Shown: in pieces, positions 35,191 through 43,844 of the stretch
How the letters are laid out: each line of letters starts with the position of its first letter
How positions within the stretch are numbered: position 1 is the stretch's first letter
Assembly (NCBI GenBank): GCA_965660875.1
Contig: CBFIBQ010000006.1
Span: forward strand, 1 to 64,000
Origin: UBA6770 sp965660875
GTDB lineage: Bacteria > Bacteroidota > Bacteroidia > Flavobacteriales_G > Salibacteraceae
DNA: 64,000 nucleotides
Direction: 5' to 3'
Translations under genes and position numbers: made by a program
Notes under the pieces: generated by a model
Databases searched by the model: none
Told to the model about the DNA's origin: nothing
Seen by the model: only the letters and a program-made list of their open reading frames with translations

Positions 35191-36270
35191 TTATTTTGGT
35201 GCTTGTCTATAAATATAAATAGATAAGAAGCCGTAAATAATATTTGGTATCCAACAAGCATAAAAAGGAGATAAACCTGCGTTTGTAGCATATACAGATG
35301 CTACTTTTATTGCAAAAATGTAGGTAACGGCAATAAAAAGACCTAAGGCCAAATGAGCACCAATGCCTCCCCTAACCTTTCGGCTAGACATACATACCCC
35401 AATAAAAACCATTATAAATGTTGCAAACGGAATAGAAGTTCTTTGGTGTTTCTCAATTAAATGATAAGTGACATTTTCAGAGCCACTTAAAATCTCTCGA
35501 TCAATATATTCATTCAGTTCAGGAGTACTCATCATTTGGGTGGTATATTCCAAACGCTCCTCAAACTCGGAAGGGTGCAAGTCAAGGATGGTATCTAACT
35601 TCCGTCCTCGTTCAAGGCGCTCTTTATCTCCGTCAATATATCGTTTGACATAATTATTTACTGTCCAAAGTTCCTTTGTAGAGTCCCACTGGGCATAATC
35701 AGAAGTCACTTTGAATATAAGTTCTCTGCCATCATAGTGTTCTAAGGTGAATTTATACCCAATATCGCTTACTACATTGTATTTTTCAAAGTAAATAAAG
35801 TCATTATCTCCTATTTGCTTGTGGATATCGTGATCGTAGTTCCTAAAACTCATTTTAAAATAGTTTTCCTCAAACTCTATCCGAACTTTATTTGCATTGG
35901 GAATCAAATAATGATTGAGAACTAGCGAGAGACTAGCCAGGAAAACAGAGGCCAATAAATAAGGGTATAACATTCGCCTAAATGAAACTCCGGAACTTAA
36001 AATGGCTACGATTTCTGTCCTACTAGCCATTTTGGAAGTGAAGAAAATTACGGTTATGAAAATGAGTAAAGGACTAAAAAGGTTGCCGTAAAATAGAATA
36101 AAGTTGAAGTAATAGTCGACTATAAGCCCCACAAATGGCGCACCTCGCTCGGTAAAGTCATCCATTTTTTCACTGTAATCAAAAATGCAAGCAATAAGCA
36201 TAATGATTCCCATGATGAAAAAAAAGGTAAATAAGAACTTCTTTATTATGTATTGATCTATAATTTTCAA
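35191..36270 (-). CDS. LptF/LptG-family permease
   Basis: A 359-residue inner-membrane permease of the YjgP/YjgQ family, which with LptB extracts lipopolysaccharide for transport to the outer membrane. The N-terminus 'MKIIDQYIIKKFLFTFFFIMGIIMLIACIFDYSEKMDDF', TM segments 3 and 4, and the 'SKMASRTEIVAILSSGVSFRRMLYP' coupling helix are typical. A periplasmic jelly-roll domain fills the middle. It has the LptG-like length, but F or G cannot be told from this alone. The start is TTG at 36270, 6 nt after tgt. Confidence 0.88.
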   Translation of the reverse strand: MKIIDQYIIKKFLFTFFFIMGIIMLIACIFDYSEKMDDFTERGAPFVGLIVDYYFNFILFYGNLFSPLLIFITVIFFTSKMASRTEIVAILSSGVSFRRMLYPYLLASVFLASLSLVLNHYLIPNANKVRIEFEENYFKMSFRNYDHDIHKQIGDNDFIYFEKYNVVSDIGYKFTLEHYDGRELIFKVTSDYAQWDSTKELWTVNNYVKRYIDGDKERLERGRKLDTILDLHPSEFEERLEYTTQMMSTPELNEYIDREILSGSENVTYHLIEKHQRTSIPFATFIMVFIGVCMSSRKVRGGIGAHLALGLFIAVTYIFAIKVASVYATNAGLSPFYACWIPNIIYGFLSIYIYRQAPK

Positions 36271-36276
36271 TGCGGA

Positions 36277-37407
36277 CTAGAGTTTTCTGGAAATTTTGGG
36301 AATCATCATATCCTTCCAGTTACTAAATGTACCGGCTTCAATTTGTTTTCTTGCCTCTTTTACCAGCCATAAATAGAAACCCAAATTATGAATCGAAGAT
36401 ATTTGAGCTCCCAACATTTCTCTTGAGGCTACCAAATGCCTCAGGTAGGCTTTAGAGTAAAATGTATCCACATAAGTGTTTCCGGCTGGATCAATTGGAG
36501 AAAAATCTCGCTCCCACTTTTTGTTCTTAATATTGATTATTCCCTCGGAAGTAAAAAGCTGACCATTTCTTGCGTTTCGGGTAGGTAAAACACAATCAAA
36601 CATATCTACTCCCAAAGCAATACACTCTAATAAATTAGCTGGTGTACCAACACCCATCAGATATCTAGGCTTGTCCTCAGGTAAAATATCACACACCAGC
36701 TCAGTCATCTCGTATAACTCCTCATGAGGCTCTCCCACAGAAAGGCCTCCAATAGCATTACCAAAGGCGTCTTTTGAAGCAATATACTCTGCAGACTTTT
36801 TACGTAAATCTTTATAAACACTGCCCTGAACGATTGGAAATAAGACTTGATTGTGTCCATATTTGGGTTGTGTTTCTTGCATCTGTTTGATACATCGGTC
36901 CAACCATCTATGTGTCATGTCCAAGGAATTATCCGCATAAGCATAATCGCATGGATAAGGAGTACACTCATCAAAAGCCATTATAATATCGGCTCCAATT
37001 GAGCGCTGAATATCTATCGCTTTTTCAGGAGAAAAAACATGACGAGAACCATCAATATGCGATGCAAATTTAACCCCCTCCTCTGTTATTTTTCTGGTAC
37101 CAGACAAGGAGTACACTTGATACCCTCCGCTATCCGTAAGCATGGGCTTTTTCCAACCAATAAACTCGTGTAAACCTCCAGCCTCTTCCAAAATCTCTGT
37201 TCCTGGTCTTAAAAATAAATGATAGGTATTGCCTAAAATTATTTGTGCTGCGATGTCATCTAACAATTCTCTGTGGTGCACGGCTTTAACAGAACCTGCC
37301 GTACCAACGGGCATAAATATCGGAGTTTCAATGGTTCCGTGATCCGTCTCTATCCTTCCGGCGCGTGCCTTGGACTGCACGTCTGTATGCGTTAAAGTAA
37401 ACTCCAT
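36277..37407 (-). CDS. tgt: queuine tRNA-ribosyltransferase
   Basis: Exchanges G34 for a queuine precursor in GUN-anticodon tRNAs (including the His tRNA encoded in this window). 376 residues. 'VGTAGSVKAVHHRELL', 'NTYHLFLRPG', 'MLTDSGGYQVYSLSGTRKI' (catalytic Asp), 'MGVGTPANLLECIALGVDMFDCVLPTRNARNGQLFTS' and zinc-site Cys/His residues are visible. The ATG at 37407 has a minus-strand TATCTTTG (37431-37424) 17 nt upstream. It is followed by the LptF/G gene, an association seen in many Bacteroidota (recall). Confidence 0.96.
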   Translation of the reverse strand: MEFTLTHTDVQSKARAGRIETDHGTIETPIFMPVGTAGSVKAVHHRELLDDIAAQIILGNTYHLFLRPGTEILEEAGGLHEFIGWKKPMLTDSGGYQVYSLSGTRKITEEGVKFASHIDGSRHVFSPEKAIDIQRSIGADIIMAFDECTPYPCDYAYADNSLDMTHRWLDRCIKQMQETQPKYGHNQVLFPIVQGSVYKDLRKKSAEYIASKDAFGNAIGGLSVGEPHEELYEMTELVCDILPEDKPRYLMGVGTPANLLECIALGVDMFDCVLPTRNARNGQLFTSEGIINIKNKKWERDFSPIDPAGNTYVDTFYSKAYLRHLVASREMLGAQISSIHNLGFYLWLVKEARKQIEAGTFSNWKDMMIPKISRKL

Positions 37408-37503
37408 AATATTTTAAAGTGGGCAAAGATACATCTGCTAAGCATGTTTAAAAGTTAATCCAGATAATCTCTTGAATCTTATCATTTTTAAAACCTTTGT
37501 CGC

Positions 37504-38622
37504 ATGATTCAAACTGTTGAACAACCACTCACAATTGCACTATTAACGACAGTTGGGCTAAAATTAGTGTACATTCTTTTGATTCAAATACGCATGAGTA
37601 TTTTGAAACTGAGCAGTACAAAGTTTGATCAACCCGTATCTGTGATAATTTGCGCCAGGAATGAAGCAGATAATCTATTGAATTTGATTCCACTGCTATA
37701 TAAACAACAATACAAGGTGTTCGAAGTTGTGGTGGTAAACGATCGATCATTAGATGAAACTGCAGATGTTTTAAGGGCATTTCAAGAAAAGTATCCCGAT
37801 TTGAATGTAACTGTAATCCAAGAGTCGGAAAAGTTCCAATTCAATAAGAAGTTTGCCTTAACAATTGGAATAAAAGCAGCAAAGTACAAACACTTAATTC
37901 TAACCGACGCAGATTGTAAGCCTTCATCTGATCAGTGGATTCAAAAGATGGTCAGTCCGTTTGCAGACGGAAAGTTGATTGCCGTTGGATACGGTGCCTA
38001 TGCAAAAAGTAAAGGGGTTTTGAATAAGTTAATTCGAGCCGAATCCTTCGGAATAGCCCAACAGTACTTTGGGTTAGGTGGCTTAGGATTACCCTACATG
38101 GGGGTTGGAAGAAATTTGGGTTATACAAAAGAACTTTTTTTCAATAACAAAGGTTTCAGAAATCATCAGCACATGAATAGTGGAGATGACGATCTTTTTT
38201 TGAGTGAAGTCGCCAACAAAAAAAATACTGGATTTGTTTTTGATAAAGAGTCGTACACCGAATCCATTCCAAAAACTACATGGAAAGGCTACCTAGAACA
38301 AAAACGCAGACACCTAACCACTTCAATAAAATACAAGCGAAGTGTACAATTTATCCTATTATTAATAAGCGTGATTAACTACTCATTCTATGTGTTAATA
38401 GCCCTTGGACTACTTTTTCCAAGTATTCGATTTTTCTCTATAGTAGGTATTACCGCAGTGCTTTTAGCTATGCTAGGGGTGTCTTATCCGGCGCTTAAAA
38501 AAAGTAATTCTATAGATTTACTGCCATGGGTTTTTATTTCTGATATCTTTATTCTGGTGTTTTACCCTTTTGCACTATTGTACAATTATTTACAGAGCGG
38601 TAACCTATGGAAGAACTATTAA
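37504..38622 (+). CDS. membrane glycosyltransferase family 2
   Basis: 372 residues with a catalytic GT2 domain flanked by membrane helices at the N-terminus (about 9-30) and C-terminus (two or three helices). 'VSVIICARNEADNLLNLIPLL', 'VVVNDRSLDETADVL', 'LILTDADCKP' (DxD) and the acceptor-side 'SGDDDLFLSEVA' (ED/DD site) are visible, then 'EQKRRHLTTS', a QxxRW-like motif. This resembles undecaprenyl-phosphate or processive transferases. The ATG at 37504; the 3' end overlaps the sigma factor gene by 16 nt. Confidence 0.85.
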   Translation: MIQTVEQPLTIALLTTVGLKLVYILLIQIRMSILKLSSTKFDQPVSVIICARNEADNLLNLIPLLYKQQYKVFEVVVVNDRSLDETADVLRAFQEKYPDLNVTVIQESEKFQFNKKFALTIGIKAAKYKHLILTDADCKPSSDQWIQKMVSPFADGKLIAVGYGAYAKSKGVLNKLIRAESFGIAQQYFGLGGLGLPYMGVGRNLGYTKELFFNNKGFRNHQHMNSGDDDLFLSEVANKKNTGFVFDKESYTESIPKTTWKGYLEQKRRHLTTSIKYKRSVQFILLLISVINYSFYVLIALGLLFPSIRFFSIVGITAVLLAMLGVSYPALKKSNSIDLLPWVFISDIFILVFYPFALLYNYLQSGNLWKNY

Positions 38623-39218
38623 ACAGCAACCTATCCGATAAAGCAAAGTATGACTACAGCCTAGTTCAACGCGCATCAAAAAATAACGACGAGAAAGCCT
38701 ACGCTGAAATTCTTTCCCGTTACAGAGAACCCATTTTTTACATGCTGCTAAAAATGGTAAAAAGTGAGATTGAGGCAGAAGACTTAACCATTGAAGCCTT
38801 TGGAAAAGCTTTTAAGAAACTGGACCAATATGAGCCCAAATATGCTTTTAGCACTTGGCTCTATAGAATAGCTACAAACAATTGCATTGACTTCATTCGA
38901 AAGAAAAAAATGAAAACCTTCTCACTTGATGCACAACAAGAAGGTGAGGAAAATGCGAAAAAATTTGAACCCGTAGCTTACACGTTAACACCTGAAGAAA
39001 AAGCGATAAAAGACCAGAAAATAGAAGTAGTTCATCAAGTAGTGAGTCAACTAAAGCCAAGATATAAGTCACTAATAGAATTGCGCTACTTTAAGGAATA
39101 CTCATACCAAGAAATCTCTAAGGAACTGAACCTACCACTTGGAACTGTAAAAGCACAATTGTTTCGAGCAAAAGAACTGCTATTTGAAATTTTAAAAGAT
39201 AAAAAGAACAAGATATAA
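38607..39218 (+). CDS. sigma-70 family (ECF-type) RNA polymerase sigma factor
   Basis: 203 residues. Region 2 has 'AEDLTIEAFGKAFKKLDQYEPKYAFSTWLYRIATNNCIDFIRKKKM', recognising the -10/-7 element, and region 4 has 'YSYQEISKELNLPLGTVKAQLFRAKELL', the helix-turn-helix for the -35/-33 element. No anti-sigma gene lies next to it: rsmG follows by 3 nt and a GT2 precedes it. It could direct envelope-stress genes, but no target motif is visible. Confidence 0.9.
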   Translation: MEELLNSNLSDKAKYDYSLVQRASKNNDEKAYAEILSRYREPIFYMLLKMVKSEIEAEDLTIEAFGKAFKKLDQYEPKYAFSTWLYRIATNNCIDFIRKKKMKTFSLDAQQEGEENAKKFEPVAYTLTPEEKAIKDQKIEVVHQVVSQLKPRYKSLIELRYFKEYSYQEISKELNLPLGTVKAQLFRAKELLFEILKDKKNKI

Positions 39219-39221
39219 CCC

Positions 39222-39836
39222 ATGGATATCAGTGTCATAAAAAAATACTTTCCTAATCTAACAGAAAAGCAATTGGATCAACTAGAACGCCTACCTGTAC
39301 TTTATACTGAATGGAATGAAAAAATTAATGTGGTTTCCAGAAAGGATATAGATGCACTGATGGAAAGGCACATACTGCATAGCCTCTCAATTGCCTTGTT
39401 CTTTGATTTAAATAAAAACTTGTCCATTCTTGATATTGGTACAGGTGGTGGATTTCCGGGAATACCATTGGCTATTATTAATCCGCAATCGCAATTTACG
39501 CTTATTGATTCGATTGGTAAAAAAATCAAGGTGGTGAATGAAGTAGCACAATCGATAGGTTTGACCAACTGCAAGGGATTGCACGAAAACGCAAAAAATC
39601 ATGGCCTTCAATACGATAGAATTGTTTCTAGAGCAGTAACCGCATTGGAGCCGTTTTTAACCTATAGCTTGCCTCTTCTAAAACCCAAAAAAGACAGTTG
39701 TATCCTTTACTTGAAAGGTGGCGACTTATCAGAAGAATTAAAAAACGTACAGAAAAAATGTACCGTTTTCAATCTGCAAAATAGTCTATCAGAGCCATTT
39801 TTCGAAACAAAGAAAATTGTTAAATACACCCCTTAG
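39222..39836 (+). CDS. rsmG: 16S rRNA (guanine527-N7)-methyltransferase
   Basis: 204 residues. The family order is clear: 'LYTEWNEKINVVSRKDIDALMERHILHSLSI', then SAM-binding 'LDIGTGGGFPGIPLAI' and 'DSIGKKIKVVNEVAQSIGL', then 'YDRIVSRAVTALEPFL'. It methylates G527 in 16S rRNA, a position linked to streptomycin sensitivity. It is the third gene of the GT2-sigma-rsmG run and ends 127 nt before rpmH. Confidence 0.95.
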   Translation: MDISVIKKYFPNLTEKQLDQLERLPVLYTEWNEKINVVSRKDIDALMERHILHSLSIALFFDLNKNLSILDIGTGGGFPGIPLAIINPQSQFTLIDSIGKKIKVVNEVAQSIGLTNCKGLHENAKNHGLQYDRIVSRAVTALEPFLTYSLPLLKPKKDSCILYLKGGDLSEELKNVQKKCTVFNLQNSLSEPFFETKKIVKYTP

Positions 39837-39893
39837 CAATTCTTAGAAAGCGAACGGAAAAATGTATACCGTTTTCTAGTCAAGAAAAATGAT

Positions 39894-39930
39894 TTTGAAT
39901 GGATGTTTTAATAAAATAATACTACTTTTG
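39894..39930 (+). promoter_or_regulatory. promoter for rpmH
   Basis: TTTG (39894-39897) and TACTTTTG (39923-39930) match both consensus elements, but the spacer is 25 nt, longer than usual. Transcription would start near 39937, 27 nt before the ATG. Confidence 0.5.
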
Positions 39931-39963
39931 CGGCTCGTTTTTCGACACAAATAACAAAGACAA

Positions 39964-40119
39964 ATGAAAAGAACGTTTCAACCCTCGAATAAGAAGAGAA
40001 AAAACAAGCACGGCTTTAGAGAAAGAATGGCTACAAAAGGTGGTAGAAAAGTACTAGCAAGTAGAAGAGCTAAAGGACGAAAAAGACTAACAGTCTCTGA
40101 CGAGTTACCAAAGAAATAA
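39964..40119 (+). CDS. rpmH: 50S ribosomal protein L34
   Basis: 51 residues, strongly basic, with the L34 signature 'MKRTFQPSNKKRKNKHGFRERM' (residues 1-22) and 'GRKVLASRRAKGRKRL'. The short C-terminal extension 'TVSDELPKK' is common in Bacteroidota. The gene stands alone, with its own promoter upstream and a strong terminator downstream; rnpA, usual next to rpmH in many bacteria, is not adjacent. Confidence 0.98.
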   Translation: MKRTFQPSNKKRKNKHGFRERMATKGGRKVLASRRAKGRKRLTVSDELPKK

Positions 40120-40143
40120 TTGGGTTTTCCCATTTAGATATTT

Positions 40144-40169
40144 AAAGGGCGGTTTACCGCCCTTTTTTT
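40144..40169 (+). terminator. rho-independent terminator after rpmH
   Basis: A 9-bp stem AAAGGGCGG / CCGCCCTTT (40144-40152 with 40157-40165) has a 4-nt loop and is followed by TTTT. It begins 25 nt after the rpmH stop. Confidence 0.9.
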
Positions 40170-40181
40170 ATGCGTAGAACT

Positions 40182-40189
40182 TAATTTTG
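40182..40189 (+). promoter_or_regulatory. -7 element for lhgO
   Basis: TAATTTTG is an exact TANNTTTG match 19 nt before the lhgO ATG. No TTTG is visible upstream, because the preceding bases are the rpmH terminator. Confidence 0.4.
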
Positions 40190-40208
40190 CACTTATAACT
40201 TAAATAAA

Positions 40209-41432
40209 ATGGTATACGATTTTTGCGTTGTTGGGGGAGGAATAGTTGGTTTGGCAACTGCTTATAAACTTCAGTTACAATTTCCAACCTACAATATCTT
40301 AGTGTTGGAAAAAGAAGATCAATTCGCTCCGCACCAAACTGGAAATAATTCTGGGGTTATTCATTCTGGCATTTATTACAAGCCTGGTTCATACAAAGCA
40401 AAAAACTGTGTGGAAGGTAGAAGAGAACTTGTTGCATTTGCAAAACAACACAACATTGCACATGATGTGTGCGGTAAAGTAATTGTGGCTACCGATGAAT
40501 CGGAATTCCCTTTTTTAGAGCAGATATACCAGAACGGAATTCAAAACGGGGTGGAAGAAGTTGAAATGATTGGCCCTGAAAAAATCAAAGAAATTGAACC
40601 GCACGTTAATGGAATTAAAGGTATCCGCGTAGGCTGTACTGGGATTATTGACTTTAAGGGTACCACGGATAAACTGGCTGAATTATTGGTGCAAATAAAT
40701 AGCAACTCAAAAGCCCTTACTAATCATGAAGTTAAGGACATTAAAAAAGGAGAGGGAATCAGCACTGTAGTTACTAATAAAGGAGATTTTGAAAGTAAAA
40801 GAATGATTTTCTGCGCCGGTTTGCAGGCAGACAGGCTGGCAAAAAAAGACGGTGTTAAAATCAAAGAAAAAGTAGTTGGTTTTCGTGGTGACTATTACGA
40901 ACTTACAGAACAAGGTAAACACAAAGTAAAACACTTAATTTATCCAGTTCCTAACCCAGAGTTCCCTTTCTTGGGAGTACATTTTACCAGAATGACAAAT
41001 GGTGAAATAGAATGTGGACCAAACGCAGTGTTTACCTTCAAGAGAGAAGGTTACGGCAAAACTGATTTTAATTTAAAAGACACCATAGATGCCTTGACGT
41101 ATGGCGGAACTTGGAAATTATTCTTTAAAAATATGTCTTTTGGAATTAACGAGTACCGTAGAGCATTCAGCAAAAAATTATTCCTTAAAACCTTACAAAG
41201 ATTGATTCCATCATTAACTATGGACGACATTAAACCGGGTCGTGCAGGTGTGCGGGCCATGTTGTTGTCTACTGATGGTGATACAAGAGATGATTTTAGA
41301 ATTGAGTATAAAGACAATAGCATCCACGTATTAAATGCACCTAGTCCAGCTGCCACCGCTTGTTTAGCAATAGGAAACGAGGTAGTGAACATGGCGGTCA
41401 AACACTTTCAATTAAGTACTGAAAACGCCTAG
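40209..41432 (+). CDS. lhgO: L-2-hydroxyglutarate oxidase
   Basis: An FAD-dependent oxidoreductase of 407 residues that oxidises L-2-hydroxyglutarate to 2-oxoglutarate, a metabolite-repair step. 'YDFCVVGGGIVGLATAYKLQ' is the dinucleotide-binding fold, 'HQTGNNSGVIHSGIYYKPGSYKAKNCVEG' is the LhgO-typical FAD segment, and 'NAPSPAATACLAIGNEV' is the C-terminal FAD contact. It sits alone and its stop lies 11 nt from the convergent protease gene. Confidence 0.92.
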   Translation: MVYDFCVVGGGIVGLATAYKLQLQFPTYNILVLEKEDQFAPHQTGNNSGVIHSGIYYKPGSYKAKNCVEGRRELVAFAKQHNIAHDVCGKVIVATDESEFPFLEQIYQNGIQNGVEEVEMIGPEKIKEIEPHVNGIKGIRVGCTGIIDFKGTTDKLAELLVQINSNSKALTNHEVKDIKKGEGISTVVTNKGDFESKRMIFCAGLQADRLAKKDGVKIKEKVVGFRGDYYELTEQGKHKVKHLIYPVPNPEFPFLGVHFTRMTNGEIECGPNAVFTFKREGYGKTDFNLKDTIDALTYGGTWKLFFKNMSFGINEYRRAFSKKLFLKTLQRLIPSLTMDDIKPGRAGVRAMLLSTDGDTRDDFRIEYKDNSIHVLNAPSPAATACLAIGNEVVNMAVKHFQLSTENA

Positions 41433-41443
41433 TTCAACACCAA

Positions 41444-42334
41444 TTATTCCACTCTATTTTGCGGTATGGGTTGCTTTATTAATAGGTGAGCTTTTCCATT
41501 CGGATTGATCATACTTGAGTCTATTGGGCCATATTTCAATAAAAAGTGCATCTCTTTTAATTGACACTCGGTTACTCCTTTTCCACCGTTATTGGCCTTC
41601 ATAAAATTATTGCAGTCCTCAGGAGGGCAAGGTTTTAATCCCTCACAACTTGAACAAGGCCCCAAGCCATGCCCATAATGCCCAAGTCCCAGACCGTGCC
41701 CCATTTCGTGCATAATGTGTCCACCAATGTTCCAAATCTCAAATTCGCGCGTGTACACTTGATACATTCCCTCAAAGTAGAGCACGTTATTCTCAAACCC
41801 AAAGCCATCTGAGCAGCCCCTTTTTAAACAGATATTTCTACCGCCATAAGCCCGCGGTCGAACCCCTGAAAGTAATAGATGAACACAGTTGTCTCTTTCA
41901 AAATCCGAAAGATTTGGGTTGTTTTTTACGTAGTCTTTGTAGAGGTCTTTATGAGAGTATTTTCCATGCACTTTTGCTGATGCAGCCTTATTGGAATACC
42001 AATATTTAATATCCATCAGTTGCAATCGAATCTTAGCATCTTTGTAGTAGGTTCCTACTTTTGGAATTGGTCTGTGTATGTTTTTTAAAAAATAATTTGC
42101 TCCTTTTATCTGATCAGATAGCCATTTACGGTGGGGCAGTGTATCCTTAAAATTACCTTGACCTAGAGAGTCGTTAAAAACATGGAAGATTACATTTATA
42201 GTTTTAATATCCTCCTTGGATAGGTCTATTTCCTCAAAACTTTTTGGAATCTGCAGCGTTCTCTCCAAAGGTACTTTTAGGCTGGAGCATCCTAAAAAAA
42301 CAAACCCTATTAAAAATACTGCTACAGTTTTCAT
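41444..42334 (-). CDS. lipoprotein zinc metalloprotease (metzincin type)
   Basis: 296 residues with a lipobox 'FVFLGC' (Cys16). The zinc site is HExxHxxGxxH at residues 209-219, with H209, H213 and H219, Glu210 as base, and a possible Met-turn near M245. An unusual Cys-rich patch lies directly after the zinc motif: four Cys in 'PCSSCEGLKPCPPEDC' (227-241), with others at 150, 169, 174 and 257. This suggests disulfides and pappalysin-like exposure outside the cell. I cannot assign a named family. The ATG at 42334 is 35 nt from the gene upstream. Confidence 0.8.
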   Translation of the reverse strand: MKTVAVFLIGFVFLGCSSLKVPLERTLQIPKSFEEIDLSKEDIKTINVIFHVFNDSLGQGNFKDTLPHRKWLSDQIKGANYFLKNIHRPIPKVGTYYKDAKIRLQLMDIKYWYSNKAASAKVHGKYSHKDLYKDYVKNNPNLSDFERDNCVHLLLSGVRPRAYGGRNICLKRGCSDGFGFENNVLYFEGMYQVYTREFEIWNIGGHIMHEMGHGLGLGHYGHGLGPCSSCEGLKPCPPEDCNNFMKANNGGKGVTECQLKEMHFLLKYGPIDSSMINPNGKAHLLIKQPIPQNRVE

Positions 42335-42369
42335 TACCGAAAGGTAGCAAGAAAACCCACTTCGTAGGA

Positions 42370-42912
42370 TTACTCTACTATTTTATATTTACTCCTTATC
42401 TCTTCCCAATTCCAAATAAAATGCTCTATGATATCGTCCATTCGCTTTAGAAATAGTGGGTTTGGTGAGTTCATTTTTTGAAAGTAAGTCGATTGATATT
42501 GATTCAGTTCATATTTGAAAAATACAGCCTTACTCATTGCATAATGAATATTCTTTGATGGCATATTTACCCGATTCATGTAACTCTGGTATGAACCGAT
42601 TAATTGCTTAAACTTCTTCTTATCTACATTCAATGCGCTGGACAATTTATTGTAGATACTCTCCATCAGTCGAACGTCTTGGTAATTGTTAAACAATTTA
42701 GGCACGTAAGCCAAGTTTCCAGCAACCACTATTAAAAGAAATTTATCAGCGGAGTTTGGCGACAAATTTGGTGAACGCTCAAATTCTGGATCGTCATTGA
42801 TTAATTCTGCAACCTCAGGAAAACCACTATCTACTAACTGCAAGATTCCAGTAGTAAAGCGCTCCGCAAGTTTTTCCTCTGAAATTTTCCTCTTCGTTAA
42901 AAATGATAACAT
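42370..42912 (-). CDS. conserved hypothetical protein
   Basis: 180 residues, no signal peptide, mostly helical, with aromatic and charged residues. The only strong feature is a predicted amphipathic helical C-terminus ('FLKRMDDIIEHFIWNWEEI'). I do not recognise a family. A perfect minus-strand TAGCTTTG (42945-42938) sits 26 nt upstream of the ATG. The gene lies before the protease and may be co-transcribed with it. Confidence 0.65.
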   Translation of the reverse strand: MLSFLTKRKISEEKLAERFTTGILQLVDSGFPEVAELINDDPEFERSPNLSPNSADKFLLIVVAGNLAYVPKLFNNYQDVRLMESIYNKLSSALNVDKKKFKQLIGSYQSYMNRVNMPSKNIHYAMSKAVFFKYELNQYQSTYFQKMNSPNPLFLKRMDDIIEHFIWNWEEIRSKYKIVE

Positions 42913-43124
42913 TTTAATTATTCCCTTTGGGTTTGAACAAAGCTAAATTTTATAAGCAAGGGCTTTTTTGGGGTTAGAATTTCACTTGTCAACAAAGTTA
43001 TTAACGAAAAATCAAAATTGTTAATAACTCAAATATCAGTACAACGTGTTGAATTAAAGAAACTTAGAGCGAACAAACTAACAGATTACAGCCTTCTAAA
43101 TCATCCACAAAAAATAAAACTTGA

Positions 43125-43841
43125 TCAGGCTTTTAAACAAACAAGGCGGTCATTTGACAACACAGGAATTTTTTCTGTGTAGTCTCTTTGCAGACAAAAT
43201 GCAATGTCTTTCTCCAAGTTCAGATTGCTTAATCGCCTTCTGTGCGAAGAATTTTTAAGTGATGCATCTAGGTCACCATCAGAACTTTTAAATAATAGTT
43301 GAGAAGAAATAGACGAATCTGAAAGTTCCGCCTCAAAATTTCTTTCTAATAAACCATCGACCACTGCACCAGCAAATAAAGTATCTTCCAAATTGTAACG
43401 TCCCTTCCACCCTGCACAAAGCAGCAATACGTCTCTATTTTGGGATAATAAATAATCTGTTATCGCTGTTAAGTTGAGAAACGAACCGATAATTACTTGG
43501 TAGGCATTTTTTGAAACCTCCACCGCTCTGGTTCCGTTGGTAGTAGTAATTACTGTGGTTTCTCCTTTTAACTTTTCATCCATATAATGGAAGGGGCTAT
43601 TTCCTAGCTGAAACCCTTCCACAACTTGACCTTTACGTTCCGCTGCCACAATGAAACCCTTATCCTTGTATGCTTGGGCCGTTTCAATCTTATCGACTGG
43701 AATCATAGCTCCTATGCCTTGTTCAAATGCAGTACAAATTGCAGAAGTAGCTCTAAATACGTCAATGACTACCACTATTGCTTCTGCGTTCTCATAAGTA
43801 GTGTATAACTCCGGAGAATGAGCGACTTCTAACTTTGGCAT
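43125..43841 (-). CDS. comB: 2-phosphosulfolactate phosphatase family protein
   Basis: 238 residues with the ComB pattern: 'EAIVVVIDVFRATSAICTAF' near the N-terminus, 'GNSPFHYM', 'VITTTNGTRAVEVSKNAYQVIIGSFLN' and 'VLLLCAGWKGRYNLEDTLFAGAVVDGLLE'. ComB hydrolyses 2-phosphosulfolactate in coenzyme M or sulfolactate pathways. In Bacteroidota its role is not clear, and no sulfolactate genes are nearby. It begins 3 nt after gcvT ends, so co-transcription is likely. Confidence 0.88.
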   Translation of the reverse strand: MPKLEVAHSPELYTTYENAEAIVVVIDVFRATSAICTAFEQGIGAMIPVDKIETAQAYKDKGFIVAAERKGQVVEGFQLGNSPFHYMDEKLKGETTVITTTNGTRAVEVSKNAYQVIIGSFLNLTAITDYLLSQNRDVLLLCAGWKGRYNLEDTLFAGAVVDGLLERNFEAELSDSSISSQLLFKSSDGDLDASLKNSSHRRRLSNLNLEKDIAFCLQRDYTEKIPVLSNDRLVCLKA

Positions 43842-43844
43842 AAG

